NCBI RefSeq assembly: GCF_008932295.1
Contig: NZ_WBWA01000020.1
Span: 1 to 64,000, forward strand
DNA length: 64,000 nt
Direction of reading: 5' to 3'
Origin: Brucella tritici
Lineage (GTDB): Bacteria; Pseudomonadota; Alphaproteobacteria; Rhizobiales; Rhizobiaceae
In this document: in pieces, positions 1 to 8,568 of the stretch
How positions within the stretch are numbered: position 1 is the first letter of the stretch
How the letters are laid out: every line of letters starts with the position of its first letter
Program-made: the position numbers and the translations under genes
Notes under the pieces: model-generated
What the model was told of the DNA's origin: nothing
Databases searched by the model: none
What the model saw: the letters and a program-made list of their open reading frames with translations, nothing else

Positions 1-84
1 GCACCTATCGACCCGCCCCCATTCCTCGCTTGCAACCCTGACCAGCCACTCGGCATGGGGGCTGAACGTCAGCACCTGTCGCAT
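1..84 (-). CDS. Possible 5' end of a leftward gene cut by the window edge
   Basis: A reading frame of 28 codons opens with ATG at 84 and runs leftwards off the window without a stop (MRQVLTFSPHAEW...). I do not recognise the family. Its start lies directly inside a pair of direct repeats (78-125), an arrangement often seen where a transposase gene begins at the end of an insertion sequence, but no transposase motif is visible in so short a piece. It could equally be a chance open frame. Confidence 0.25.
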   Translation of the reverse strand, partial: MRQVLTFSPHAEWLVRVASEEWGRVDRC

Positions 85-125
85 CTCTAACTTGCTAAAA
101 ACGTCGCATCCCTAACTTGCCAAAA
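78..125. repeat. Two imperfect 23-bp direct repeats, period 25 bp
   Basis: Positions 78-100 and 103-125 differ at only two places (gtcgcatctctaacttgct / gtcgcatccctaacttgcc, each followed by aaaa). Short tandem repeats of this kind occur in the ends of some insertion sequences (for example the IS21 family has repeated terminal motifs) and in operator regions. No partner inverted repeat is seen inside the window, so only the repeat itself is certain. Confidence 0.6.
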
Positions 126-457
126 CACCATATATCGTTGAACATCGGTCGTTTGTATCCTGCCCTGATATCGATGGGACGAGCAAGATGCCTGCTTTGC
201 ATCGTTGATTTCAATCATTTCGAAGAATCGCACGACGTGGGAAACACACCCTGTATCACGGCGATCTGTCTTGGCATCTAAGACCAAAGCATGCGTGTAC
301 TGTCGGTCCATATAGGTTATTACCCGGGCGGCGTCGTAGTTCGCAAATGATCGGTAGCAGTATCTTGCTTTCGAGACAGCGAGCGCCATTTCCGGCTCAA
401 GCCCGAATGGGACAGCCCGGATGGGACCGCCTGATGGGAAGGAAGGTAGATTTAAAG

Positions 458-1948
458 ATGTTGGAAGCACGTATTCGAAACACTTCGCTTCGAGACAAGA
501 TCATTACCGCAGAACAAGCTGCGAGCCTTATCCAGGATGGCATGATCGTCGGCATGAGTGGATTTACCCGTGCTGGCGACGCCAAGGCTGTGCCGGTTGC
601 TATGGCCGCTCGTGCCGCAACTGATCCCTTCAAGATCACGCTGATTACCGGCGCGTCGCTCGGTCACGACGTCGACAAGCTTCTCACCGAAGCCCATGTG
701 CTCTCACGGCGCATGCCATTTCAGGTCGACAGAACCCTGCGTGCCGCCATCAATCGCGGCGAAGTGATGTTCATCGACCAGCATCTTTCCGAAACCGTCG
801 AGCAATTGCGCTCGAACCAGATCGGTCCTATCGACTACGCTGTGGTCGAGGCTCTTGCCATTACCGAAAGCGGAGGGATCATTCCCACGACGTCGATCGG
901 TAATTCCGCAAGCTTTGCCATTCTTGCCGACAAGGTCATCGTAGAGTTGAACCTCAATCAGCCGATGGCGCTTGAAGGTCTGCACGACATCTATATTCCG
1001 ACGAAGCGCCCTTCCCGCGACCCGATACCGGTCACGGCATGCGACAGCCGCGTCGGCCTGCCCTATATTCCCATTCCGCCGGAAAAGATCGCGGGCATTG
1101 TCATCACACAGGAAAATGACAGCGCATCGACCGTGGAACCGGCCGACGGCGAAACGATAGCCATTGCGGGCCATCTGATCGAATTTCTGATGCAGGAAGT
1201 GGCCGCCGGACGCCTCGACCTGACGCTCAACCCGCTTCAGGCCGGTATAGGTACCATTGCAAATGCCGTATTGAACGGTTTTGCCGATAGCCCGTTCCAT
1301 AATCTGCGCATGTATAGCGAAGTGCTGCAGGACAGCACATTCGATCTCTTCGATGCCGGAAAGCTCGATTTTGCCTCCGGATCGTCGATCACGCTCAGCC
1401 CCGCCTGCGGAGAGCGTGTCTTCAACAATATCGACCGTTACCGGGACAAGCTTATTCTGCGCCCGCAGGAAATCAGCAACCACCCGGAAGTTATCCGCCG
1501 TCTCGGCATTATCGGCATCAATACCGCGCTGGAATTCGACATTTACGGCAATGTGAATTCCACGCATGTCGACGGCACACATATGATGAACGGGATCGGC
1601 GGTTCAGGCGACTTTGCCCGTAACGCCTTCATCTCAATCTTCGTCACCAAATCTGAAGCCAAGAACGGTGCCATATCCTCCGTCGTTCCCATGATCACGC
1701 ATGTCGATCACACCGAGCATGACGTGGATATTCTCGTGACGGAACAGGGCCTTGCCGATCTACGCGGCCTCGCCCCGCGTGAACGCGCACGTGTCATCAT
1801 CGACAATTGCGCACACCCGGATTATCGCTCGCAACTCAACGATTATTTCGACCGTGCATGCGCGCGCGGCGGGCACACGCCTCACCTGATCGAAGAGGCT
1901 TTTAGCTGGCATCAGCGCCGCCGCGAGACCGGTAGTATGCGCGGCTGA
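458..1948 (+). CDS. Acetyl-CoA hydrolase/transferase family protein (probable succinyl-CoA:acetate CoA-transferase)
   Basis: Moves CoA between acyl groups (succinyl-CoA/acetate) or hydrolyses acetyl-CoA in the cytoplasm. The 496-residue product has the class I CoA-transferase layout: an N-terminal CoA-binding half with ITGASLGHDVD, the YSEVLQDS segment that carries the catalytic glutamate in this family, and the C-terminal GIGGSGDFARNA loop. Length fits AarC/Cat1-type enzymes (about 500). I chose ATG 458 because GGAAGG lies just upstream and family members begin near MLEARIRN; an open frame extends back to 347 but its extra residues look non-homologous. It stands alone, followed by a terminator hairpin. 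The split between hydrolase and transferase activity cannot be settled from sequence; the transferase role is more usual. Confidence 0.88.
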   Translation: MLEARIRNTSLRDKIITAEQAASLIQDGMIVGMSGFTRAGDAKAVPVAMAARAATDPFKITLITGASLGHDVDKLLTEAHVLSRRMPFQVDRTLRAAINRGEVMFIDQHLSETVEQLRSNQIGPIDYAVVEALAITESGGIIPTTSIGNSASFAILADKVIVELNLNQPMALEGLHDIYIPTKRPSRDPIPVTACDSRVGLPYIPIPPEKIAGIVITQENDSASTVEPADGETIAIAGHLIEFLMQEVAAGRLDLTLNPLQAGIGTIANAVLNGFADSPFHNLRMYSEVLQDSTFDLFDAGKLDFASGSSITLSPACGERVFNNIDRYRDKLILRPQEISNHPEVIRRLGIIGINTALEFDIYGNVNSTHVDGTHMMNGIGGSGDFARNAFISIFVTKSEAKNGAISSVVPMITHVDHTEHDVDILVTEQGLADLRGLAPRERARVIIDNCAHPDYRSQLNDYFDRACARGGHTPHLIEEAFSWHQRRRETGSMRG

Positions 1949-1961
1949 TTATCGGGAAAGT

Positions 1962-1988
1962 CTGGCGCCATTCGGCGCCAGTTTGGTT
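1962..1988 (+). terminator. Hairpin after the CoA-transferase gene
   Basis: Perfect 8-bp stem ctggcgcc / ggcgccag with a 4-nt loop, 13 nt after the stop codon, followed by a weakly T-rich tail (tttggttt). Likely intrinsic terminator. Confidence 0.6.
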
Positions 1989-2033
1989 TAAGTTCTTGCT
2001 TATAAAGCGGAACCTTCTGTTCTTTGGGACGTT

Positions 2034-2074
2034 AACCGGCACATTGTTTTTGGATTGGAGACGATGTGCCGGTT
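2034..2074 (+). other. 11-bp inverted repeat in the leader of the small membrane protein gene
   Basis: aaccggcacat (2034-2044) pairs perfectly with atgtgccggtt (2064-2074) around a 19-nt T/G-rich loop. It sits about 110 nt before the start of the 53-residue membrane protein. It lacks a T run, so a leader RNA structure or a protein-binding site is more likely than a terminator. A second pairing gagccc/gggctc lies just downstream (about 2080-2112). Confidence 0.45.
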
Positions 2075-2185
2075 GCAAGAGCCCTGCTCTTTCTCCCGGT
2101 TTGAACGGGCTCAATCGGACGGCGCGGAGGAACGGTCGTCGGTTAAGCAACGCAACCCCAAGTTCCGGGAAGGATCAGACCGCCT

Positions 2186-2347
2186 ATGTCCATCCTCATC
2201 AGCCTTCTGATAACAATTCTTGTTATCTTCCTCGTACTTTATCTCATCAATATGCTGCCTCTGGATGCCAAGGTCAAACAGATCGCTCAAATTATCGTGA
2301 TCATCATCGGCATCATTTCGCTTCTGAAATACTTGGCGGTCTTCTGA
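2186..2347 (+). CDS. Small two-helix membrane protein (Thivi_2564-like)
   Basis: A 53-residue protein made almost entirely of two hydrophobic segments (about residues 2-22 and 33-52) joined by a short polar link MLPLDAKVKQ. It resembles a family of tiny bacterial inner-membrane proteins annotated as Thivi_2564 family; no function is established. GGGAAGGA lies about 11 nt before the ATG, and a strong terminator follows 18 nt after the stop, so this is a convincing single-gene unit. It is too short for ordinary ORF cut-offs. Confidence 0.8.
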   Translation: MSILISLLITILVIFLVLYLINMLPLDAKVKQIAQIIVIIIGIISLLKYLAVF

Positions 2348-2365
2348 TTCAAGCTATCAATAGCC

Positions 2366-2407
2366 AAAATCCCGGAGCGTCATGCCCTTCGACGCTCCGG
2401 GATTTTT
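2366..2407 (+). terminator. Strong intrinsic terminator
   Basis: A 16-bp perfect stem, aaaatcccggagcgtc (2366-2381) with gacgctccgggatttt (2391-2406), a 9-nt loop and terminal T run. It closes the small membrane protein gene. The remaining 2408-2706 stretch is AT-rich and shows no further gene; it probably holds the promoter of the GGDEF gene. Confidence 0.85.
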
Positions 2408-2706
2408 ACACGATCCTCTGATAGCTATTTCCTGATTTATATTAGCTAGTTGCGATTTATGTCTTATCGAGGCGGTTCTTTTAAACATAGTTGTGCTTAA
2501 TTACATTTCCTCGTAATATATAGCCATCATGCTACCTATGATTGTGTCATTAATGGCACTCATAAACAAAAAATTGTAGGAAGTGCGTGATAGTGTCTTT
2601 CCCCTCTCAGGCGTTCCTTTTATAAGGCCCGCAAAATATAACCCGTTCATTCAGGGTTCAGGCGGGGTCGTTGATCATCCTCACTCAGGGTTGGGAGTGC
2701 GAGGGA

Positions 2707-3498
2707 ATGAAGAAGACTGCTCTTATGAAAGCAGCACTGATAACGCTGTCTGTCGTTGTGTTCTCTTTGGGAGCAACGGCGATAGTGGCTTATTCAGCTG
2801 GCGTTACGCCAGGCATCATTGCACTCAGCCTCAGCGCGGGCATTCCCGCAGCGACGGCCTTCCCTTCCCTTGCCTATATTTTTCATCAGCATAGCAAGCT
2901 GAGAGATGCATATCTCCAGCTTGAAAAAGCCCATGTTGAACTGCAGGCACGGTCGCGGATTGACCATATGACCGGCCTTCTTAATCGTGAGGCACTGTTT
3001 GAAGCCATGAAGATCAGCCGGTCACGTATCGAAACCGGCACCTTGCTTGTTATTGATGCCGACCATTTCAAGGCGATCAACGACACGTTCGGCCATGGCG
3101 TTGGCGACCGTGCGTTGAAACTGATCGCCTTCGCGCTTCAGAATGTGACGCGAAAAGGCGACCTTGTCGGACGTATCGGTGGAGAGGAATTCTGCGTTTT
3201 TCTGCCGGGCGCCAGTGGCGAAACAGGTATGCGCGTTGCACAGCGCATACGCGCAGAAGTAGAAAACACGCCTTTTCATACGACCGAATATCAGGTTTAT
3301 CCGTTGACGATCAGTATCGGTGTTGCTTCTGCACCCAAGAACGAAACGAACTCGCAAGTGCTCAGCCGCGCAGACCGTTGCCTCTATATGGCCAAGCAGC
3401 GCGGGCGCAACTGTGTGGTCTTCGATGAGGAAAGTGGACGCCTGGCCAGCGCGTCGGTCGTCTCTATCGCCAGTGCCCGCGAAGTGGCGCGCGGATAG
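2707..3498 (+). CDS. Membrane-anchored GGDEF protein (probable diguanylate cyclase)
   Basis: Makes cyclic di-GMP from two GTP. Residues about 8-60 form two hydrophobic helices, a short coiled-coil linker follows (KLRDAYLQLEKAHVEL), then a full GGDEF domain from about residue 85: DHMTGLLNR, IDADHFKAINDTFGH (metal/GTP binding) and the active-site GGEEF. An allosteric RxxD-type inhibition site is not obvious before GGEEF (RKGDLVGRIGGEEF). Start: the frame opens at a TTG (2671), but ATG 2707 has GGGAG at a good distance and is preferred, giving 263 residues. No EAL domain. Next gene is convergent, so it is monocistronic. Confidence 0.85.
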   Translation: MKKTALMKAALITLSVVVFSLGATAIVAYSAGVTPGIIALSLSAGIPAATAFPSLAYIFHQHSKLRDAYLQLEKAHVELQARSRIDHMTGLLNREALFEAMKISRSRIETGTLLVIDADHFKAINDTFGHGVGDRALKLIAFALQNVTRKGDLVGRIGGEEFCVFLPGASGETGMRVAQRIRAEVENTPFHTTEYQVYPLTISIGVASAPKNETNSQVLSRADRCLYMAKQRGRNCVVFDEESGRLASASVVSIASAREVARG

Positions 3499-3506
3499 CG
3501 CCAGCT

Positions 3507-4028
3507 TCATTTCCAGGGTTCGACGACTTCTTCGGACCACCCAACCGGCACGAATCCCATTTTCTGGTAGAGCTGCAATGCGCGCGGACTGTCGAGCGTG
3601 TTGGTATGGATCGTCACCTTTTCCGGCCCGTGCGCCCAGGCGGCTGAAATCCCCTCGTTCAGGAAGAACTTGCCGAGGCCCCGTCCCTGAAAATCATCGA
3701 TGAGACCGAAATAGACAATTTCGGCAGCTTCCGGCAAAGCCGACAGGTCGAGTTCGACAAAGCCTGCCGGACAGCCATCCGCGTAGAGAACGTGGATTTC
3801 AGTCGTATCGGCATGAATTACGGCTGCAACTTCCGCGTCAGTCTGAACACGTCGCATCATCCAGTGATGCTTGCGACCGATCTGTTCATAGAGATAGCGA
3901 TAGTAATGAACCGGCATGGCACCCGCACGCATGATCGCGAGTCGGATGCCAGACGGCACTGGCACCTGAGTGGCCTGACGGGCAGACATTTCCAGATGGG
4001 TAATGCGGGCTGTCAGTTTTTCGGTCAT
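3507..4028 (-). CDS. GNAT family N-acetyltransferase
   Basis: Cytoplasmic acetyl-CoA-dependent N-acetyltransferase of unknown substrate, 173 residues. The GNAT fold is shown by the acetyl-CoA loop DDFQGRGLGKFFL (Q/RxxGxG/A type) after a beta strand EIVYFGLI, and by the C-terminal ALQLYQKMGFVPVG motif. It starts 2 nt after the stop of the sulfurtransferase gene, so the two are almost surely one transcript. Its 3' end faces the GGDEF gene with 8 nt between stops. Confidence 0.85.
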   Translation of the reverse strand: MTEKLTARITHLEMSARQATQVPVPSGIRLAIMRAGAMPVHYYRYLYEQIGRKHHWMMRRVQTDAEVAAVIHADTTEIHVLYADGCPAGFVELDLSALPEAAEIVYFGLIDDFQGRGLGKFFLNEGISAAWAHGPEKVTIHTNTLDSPRALQLYQKMGFVPVGWSEEVVEPWK

Positions 4029-4030
4029 GC

Positions 4031-4885
4031 TTATTCGGCTTCACCGGTGACAACGGGCGTATCCTGCCTGCTGCCCCATTCACTCCAGGAGCCGTCGTAA
4101 AGACGATTATCCGTGTGACCGACCGAGGCCAGCGCCAGCATGATGACCGCCGCCGTTACGCCGGAGCCACAGCTTGTAACCACCGGCTTGGAAAGATCGA
4201 CCCCGGCTTCATCGAAAATCTTGCGCAGGCTCGCCAGATCCTTCAACTCACCGTTTTCGGACAAGGTGCCGACGGGAACGTTGCGCGCTCCAGGCATATG
4301 GCCGGAGCGCATGCCCGCACGTGGCTCGGCATTGCGTCCGGTGAAGCGACCGGCTGCGCGTGCGTCGGCGATCTGCGAGCGTCGTTCGTCCACGATTTCG
4401 CGCATCTGCTTGAAATCAACGACTACCGCCTCGTTGAACGAAGGCGTGAACAGCGTCGGCGCAATCTTTGTCACATCATCGGTGACCGGGTAACCGGCCT
4501 TTTTCCAGCCGTCGAAGCCGCCATCAAGTACATAGACATTCTTCACACCCATCACGCGGAACATCCACCAGACGCGCGGTGCGGAAAACATGCCGACTCC
4601 GTCATAGACAACAACTGTCTCATCAGCCGTGATTCCCATGGCTCCGACATGCTGCGCGAAAAGCTGTGGCGACGGCAGGGTGTGAGGCAGACCGGATTCC
4701 TTGTCAGCAATCTTGTCCTGATCGAAGAATACGGCGCCCGGAATATGTCCGGCGTTGTACTCGCCCTCACCATTGCGTCCAGCAGCCGGGAGATACCAGG
4801 AGGCATCGACAATCGCGAGGCCAGGCTTGCCGAGCCGCTCTTTCAACCAATCCTGTGAAACGACGAAGGCGCTTTTCTCTACCAT
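4031..4885 (-). CDS. sseA: 3-mercaptopyruvate sulfurtransferase (tandem rhodanese)
   Basis: Transfers sulfur from 3-mercaptopyruvate to thiols or cyanide. The 284-residue protein has two rhodanese domains: an inactive N-terminal one (to about 140) and a C-terminal one whose active-site loop reads CGSGVTA. That loop is the mercaptopyruvate type (CG[S/T]GVTA) rather than the thiosulfate type (CRKGVTA). Start ATG 4885 gives MVEKSAFVVS, typical for the family. Probably co-transcribed with the downstream GNAT gene; sulfur-amino-acid context fits the nearby cysteine synthase. Confidence 0.9.
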   Translation of the reverse strand: MVEKSAFVVSQDWLKERLGKPGLAIVDASWYLPAAGRNGEGEYNAGHIPGAVFFDQDKIADKESGLPHTLPSPQLFAQHVGAMGITADETVVVYDGVGMFSAPRVWWMFRVMGVKNVYVLDGGFDGWKKAGYPVTDDVTKIAPTLFTPSFNEAVVVDFKQMREIVDERRSQIADARAAGRFTGRNAEPRAGMRSGHMPGARNVPVGTLSENGELKDLASLRKIFDEAGVDLSKPVVTSCGSGVTAAVIMLALASVGHTDNRLYDGSWSEWGSRQDTPVVTGEAE

Positions 4886-4943
4886 GGGTCAACACTCCTC
4901 AAGCATATTTCGCAAAACCGGAAACATGCGGAAAACAATGGGT

Positions 4944-5687
4944 TCAGGCTTCTGGCAGAGCGCCAAAACGAATGCGGAACCGGCGGTTTTCCTTGCCCTT
5001 TTTCTCGATCTTGCCGATGTGGATTTCACCCACTTCCTGCGTTTCGGAAACGTGCGTGCCGCCGCAAGGTTGCGAATCCACCACACCGTTTTCACCGATA
5101 AGGACAAGACGTATACGACCGAGCCCGACCGGCGGACGCACATTCTTCGACTTCACGATATCCGGATTTGCAAGGAATTCTTCATCGCTGATCCAGCGAA
5201 TGGCAACCGCGTCATTCGCGTTCACCCGTTCCATGAGCTTTTCCGTCACGAATTCCTTGGTGTAGCTTGCATCGGGAAGGTCGAAATCAACGCGACTTTC
5301 ATCCTCGCCCACCGCAGCGCCAGTAATCGGGAACGGGCAGACAACGGAAAGCAGGTGGCATGCCGTATGCATCCGCATCAGCTTGTAGCGACGCGGCCAG
5401 TCGATATGCAGGACCAGTTTTTCACCGACGATAGGCAAAGCCTGCCCTTCTGCCGGAATATGAATGATTTCGTTCTTGTTTTCGCCGGTAACAGTCGCCG
5501 CTATCTCGATACGAGAACCGTCAGCGCGTTCGAGAAAGCCGATATCGCCCGGTTGGCCACCGGAGGTCGCATAGAAATTTGTCTGGTCGAGAATAATCCC
5601 GCCCGTTTCGGTAATGGCGAGCACCGTGCCCTCCGCCGTTGAAAGATAGGAATCTTCGCGGAAAAGCGCTTCGGTCTCGTATGCCAT
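4944..5687 (-). CDS. Alanyl-tRNA editing protein (AlaX-like)
   Basis: Free-standing relative of the AlaRS editing domain, expected to hydrolyse Ser-tRNA(Ala) or Gly-tRNA(Ala). The two zinc-binding motifs are present: HTACH (HxxxH) near the middle and CGGTH near the C-terminus. The 247-residue length fits AlaX-M/L forms. ATG 5687 is chosen because GAGGGA sits 6 nt upstream, and the start falls 2 nt after the cysteine synthase stop, indicating an operon. A longer frame begins at 5735 inside the upstream gene and is unlikely. Coupling of a mistranslation guard with cysteine synthesis is a recurrent arrangement in these bacteria by my recollection, not proven here. Confidence 0.88.
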   Translation of the reverse strand: MAYETEALFREDSYLSTAEGTVLAITETGGIILDQTNFYATSGGQPGDIGFLERADGSRIEIAATVTGENKNEIIHIPAEGQALPIVGEKLVLHIDWPRRYKLMRMHTACHLLSVVCPFPITGAAVGEDESRVDFDLPDASYTKEFVTEKLMERVNANDAVAIRWISDEEFLANPDIVKSKNVRPPVGLGRIRLVLIGENGVVDSQPCGGTHVSETQEVGEIHIGKIEKKGKENRRFRIRFGALPEA

Positions 5688-5689
5688 GA

Positions 5690-6718
5690 TTATCCCTCGA
5701 ACGGTATGTCTATCTCGGTCTTCCTCTCCAGCCATCCCGGTACAGGCAAATCTTTGCCGCGCAGGAAAGCAGGATTGAACAGCTTGGACTGGTAACGATT
5801 ACCATAGTCGCAAAGCACCGTCACAATTGTGTGGCCCGGCCCGAGATCTTTTGCAAGCCGGATTGCACCTGCAATATTGATACCCGAAGAACCACCGAGG
5901 CAAAGCCCCTCATTTTCCACGAGGTCGAACACGATATCGAGCGCCTCCGCGTCGGAAAGGCGATAGGAGAAATCGGGGGTGAACCCTTCGAGATTGGCAG
6001 TAATACGCCCCTGCCCGATGCCTTCTGTAATCGAGTCGCCTTCGGCTTTCAGTTCGCCTGTCGTATAGAAGGAATGGAGCGCGGCTCCATATGGATCGGC
6101 AAGTGCGATCTTGATGTCGGCATTGTGGTCTTTCAGGCCGAATGCAGTACCGACAAGCGTTCCGCCCGATCCGACAGCGGCGACAAACCCATCCACCTTG
6201 CCGTCGGTATCGCGCCAGATTTCCTGCGCCGTGGTTTCGATATGGGCCTGCCGGTTGATCGGATTATCGAATTGATTGGCCCATACCGCACCATTGGGTT
6301 CGCTTTTGGCAAGTTGCTCGGCCAATCGTCCCGACAGGCGTACATAATTGTTCGGATTTCGATAAGGTGCGGCTGGAACTTCAATCAGTTCGGCGCCAAG
6401 CAGGCGCAGGGCGTCCTTCTTTTCCTGGCTCTGCGTTTCGGGAATAACGATAACGGTGCGATAGCCAAGCGCTTTTGCAACCATCGTGAGGCCAATGCCG
6501 GTATTGCCAGCCGTACCTTCAACGATGACCCCACCGGGTTTCAGAAGCCCGCGCTTTTCGGCATCGCGAATAATATAGAGCGCAGCCCGATCCTTCACCG
6601 ACTGGCCGGGATTGAGAAACTCGGCCTTGCCGTAAATTGCGCAACCTGTCAGTTCGGAAGCCTTCTTCAAATGGATCAATGGCGTATTGCCGATAGCGTC
6701 GAGCACCGATTGGAACAT
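5690..6718 (-). CDS. cysK: Cysteine synthase A (O-acetylserine sulfhydrylase family)
   Basis: PLP enzyme that joins O-acetylserine and sulfide to make cysteine. The sequence shows the PLP lysine in PGQSVKDRAAL, the phosphate/substrate loop GTAGNTGIGL, and the glycine-rich GGSSGINIAGA near residue 260. The product is 342 residues, a little longer than enteric CysK (323), mostly by a C-terminal tail (RGKDLPVPGWLERKTEIDIPFEG). ATG 6718 has GGAAGGA about 8 nt upstream; the frame extends to 6775 but without homology. A cystathionine beta-synthase-like specificity cannot be excluded. Confidence 0.88.
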   Translation of the reverse strand: MFQSVLDAIGNTPLIHLKKASELTGCAIYGKAEFLNPGQSVKDRAALYIIRDAEKRGLLKPGGVIVEGTAGNTGIGLTMVAKALGYRTVIVIPETQSQEKKDALRLLGAELIEVPAAPYRNPNNYVRLSGRLAEQLAKSEPNGAVWANQFDNPINRQAHIETTAQEIWRDTDGKVDGFVAAVGSGGTLVGTAFGLKDHNADIKIALADPYGAALHSFYTTGELKAEGDSITEGIGQGRITANLEGFTPDFSYRLSDAEALDIVFDLVENEGLCLGGSSGINIAGAIRLAKDLGPGHTIVTVLCDYGNRYQSKLFNPAFLRGKDLPVPGWLERKTEIDIPFEG

Positions 6719-6837
6719 GGCTTCCGTCCTTCCTGTTTCGCAGAGGAAGTTATGAGGAAGCGCCCTGTCCTTCAAGCAAGCATGGAATATTTTTCCAAGC
6801 GGTGGCGCAAATCAAAACTCATCCTGTGGCTATAAAT

Positions 6838-6868
6838 AGAAAAGCCGCCCGGAATGGGCGGCTTTCTG
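6838..6868 (-). terminator. Intrinsic terminator of the helicase gene
   Basis: Perfect 10-bp stem aaagccgccc (6841-6850) / gggcggcttt (6856-6865), 5-nt loop, with T-rich tail on the minus strand. It lies 20 nt beyond the helicase stop. Confidence 0.8.
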
Positions 6869-6888
6869 GAAAAATATTCAAGGCAAGC

Positions 6889-8283
6889 TTATGCTGCGCG
6901 TTGTCCGCCATTGCCGTTTGCGTTGCGACGCTTACGACGGAACGGACGCTTTGCTTTTGGAGCACCTTCACCGCTCGCGTGAGCGCCTCCGCGCTGGTCG
7001 CCTGACTTAGGGGCGGCACGGCGAGGCTTCTGCGGCGTTCCACCTTTGCGATGCTGGGTCTTCTGAGGGCGTTCGCCCGGAGCCACTGCGCGCGGTGCTG
7101 GTGCGGGTGCAAGCTCCACAGGTGCATCCTTGATCGGAAGCTTGTTGCGCGTCACACGCTCGACGGCTCTCAGCTTGGATTCCTCCGCTGCCGGATCGTA
7201 GAGTGTGATTGAAGCGCCACTGGCGCCATTGCGGCCAGTACGGCCGATACGGTGCACATAGGTTTCCGGCTCGTCAGGCAGATCGTAGTTCACAACATGG
7301 CTGATGCCCGGCACGTCGATACCGCGTGCGGCAATATCGGTTGCAATCAGAATCCGCAGCGATCCATCACGGAATCCGTTCAGCGCGCGCTGGCGTGCAT
7401 TCTGCGACTTGTTGCCGTGAATGGCGGCAACTTCATAGCCGTCGCGCTCCAGATGACGAACCACTGCATCGGCACCGTGCTTCGTACGGGTGAAGACGAT
7501 GACCGAACGCATAGCCTTGTCACCCAGCAGTGCGGACAAAAGACGACGCTTCTCCTTGGTGTGCACAGGATGCACGACCTGCGTGATTTCGGCTGCCGTC
7601 GTTCCCTGCGGAGCGACTTCGACGCGGACCGGATCACGCAGCAGGCTTCCAGCCAGAGACGCGATTTCTTTCGGCATGGTGGCCGAAAACAGCGCGGTCT
7701 GACGGTCGGAGTGGGTTGCCTTTGCGATGCGCTTCACATCGTTAATGAAGCCCATGTCCAGCATGCGGTCCGCTTCGTCGAGAACAAGCCAGCGCGTCTG
7801 CGAAAGGTCCACCAGACCGTCACGCATCAGATCGGTCAAGCGACCTGGCGTCGCGATCAGAACGTCAATGCCCGGTGCGATACGCTTGATCTGCGACAGT
7901 TTGGAAACGCCACCAAGAACAAGCGCTGTCGAGATATGCGCGTGTTTGGAAACATTGCGGATCGTCTGCTCGATCTGCACTGCAAGTTCACGCGTCGGTG
8001 CGAGGATCAGGGCGCGCGCGGTCTTCGGACGGCGCTTGTCGCCGAGGCCGATGATCTTCTGCAGGATCGGCAAGCTGAAAGCTGCGGTCTTGCCGGAGCC
8101 CGTCTGCGCAATGCCCAGAATATCGCGCCCCTCAAGCTGATGCGGGATCGCCTGCAACTGGATCGGCTTCGGCTCGGTCATGCCAGCGGATTCGACGCCC
8201 TTGAGCAAAATGCCGGTAACGCCAAGAGCGGCAAAACCGCCCGTAATTTCTTCTGTCAATTCAATCTCTTTCGGCGGCACCAT
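6889..8283 (-). CDS. DEAD-box ATP-dependent RNA helicase (RhlE-like)
   Basis: Unwinds RNA duplexes, acting in ribosome assembly or RNA decay. All core motifs are visible in order: Q motif (KPIQLQAIP), motif I AQTGSGKTA, Ia PTRELAVQ, II DEAD, III SAT, V GTDIAARGID-like (ATDIAARGIDVPG) and VI HRIGRTGR. A basic, low-complexity tail of about 90 residues (PRAVAPGERPQKTQHRKGG onward) is typical of RhlE/CsdA-type proteins. Start: ATG 8283 gives MVPPKEIELTEEIT, 464 residues; ribosome-binding sequence is weak and the frame is open to 8544, so the start is uncertain. Single gene, closed by a terminator. Confidence 0.9.
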   Translation of the reverse strand: MVPPKEIELTEEITGGFAALGVTGILLKGVESAGMTEPKPIQLQAIPHQLEGRDILGIAQTGSGKTAAFSLPILQKIIGLGDKRRPKTARALILAPTRELAVQIEQTIRNVSKHAHISTALVLGGVSKLSQIKRIAPGIDVLIATPGRLTDLMRDGLVDLSQTRWLVLDEADRMLDMGFINDVKRIAKATHSDRQTALFSATMPKEIASLAGSLLRDPVRVEVAPQGTTAAEITQVVHPVHTKEKRRLLSALLGDKAMRSVIVFTRTKHGADAVVRHLERDGYEVAAIHGNKSQNARQRALNGFRDGSLRILIATDIAARGIDVPGISHVVNYDLPDEPETYVHRIGRTGRNGASGASITLYDPAAEESKLRAVERVTRNKLPIKDAPVELAPAPAPRAVAPGERPQKTQHRKGGTPQKPRRAAPKSGDQRGGAHASGEGAPKAKRPFRRKRRNANGNGGQRAA

Positions 8284-8568
8284 GATGTCATGGGCCGCAT
8301 CCAAATGTCGGTCAAGCGCAACTTGCCGAACTCTATCTGTACAATGATAACGACGGGACGCCGAAGTCTTCAAACTCCTGGCGACTTGCGCTGCCGTGCC
8401 CGAACATTTTCTCGGGTCTCCCCGCTTCCGGACCATTCCGAAAGACAGAGGCGAGACGCAACAAGTCCAATGCCGGGAAAGCCGACGAAAGCGTCGGCCC
8501 ATGCGCCTGACGCGGCATATGGGGTGTTTTCGCCGAAAAAGCAACCGATTTCGCTTAAACCATCAAAA

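Noticed and set aside
78..125. CRISPR array
   Set aside because: Only two repeats with 2-bp spacing; no spacers.
87..470. 127-codon minus-strand frame over the CoA-transferase upstream region
   Set aside because: No family resemblance, no ribosome-binding site, overlaps the CoA-transferase start and the direct repeats; likely chance.
704..1582. 292-codon minus-strand frame
   Set aside because: Wholly antisense to the CoA-transferase gene, with the composition of a shadow frame.
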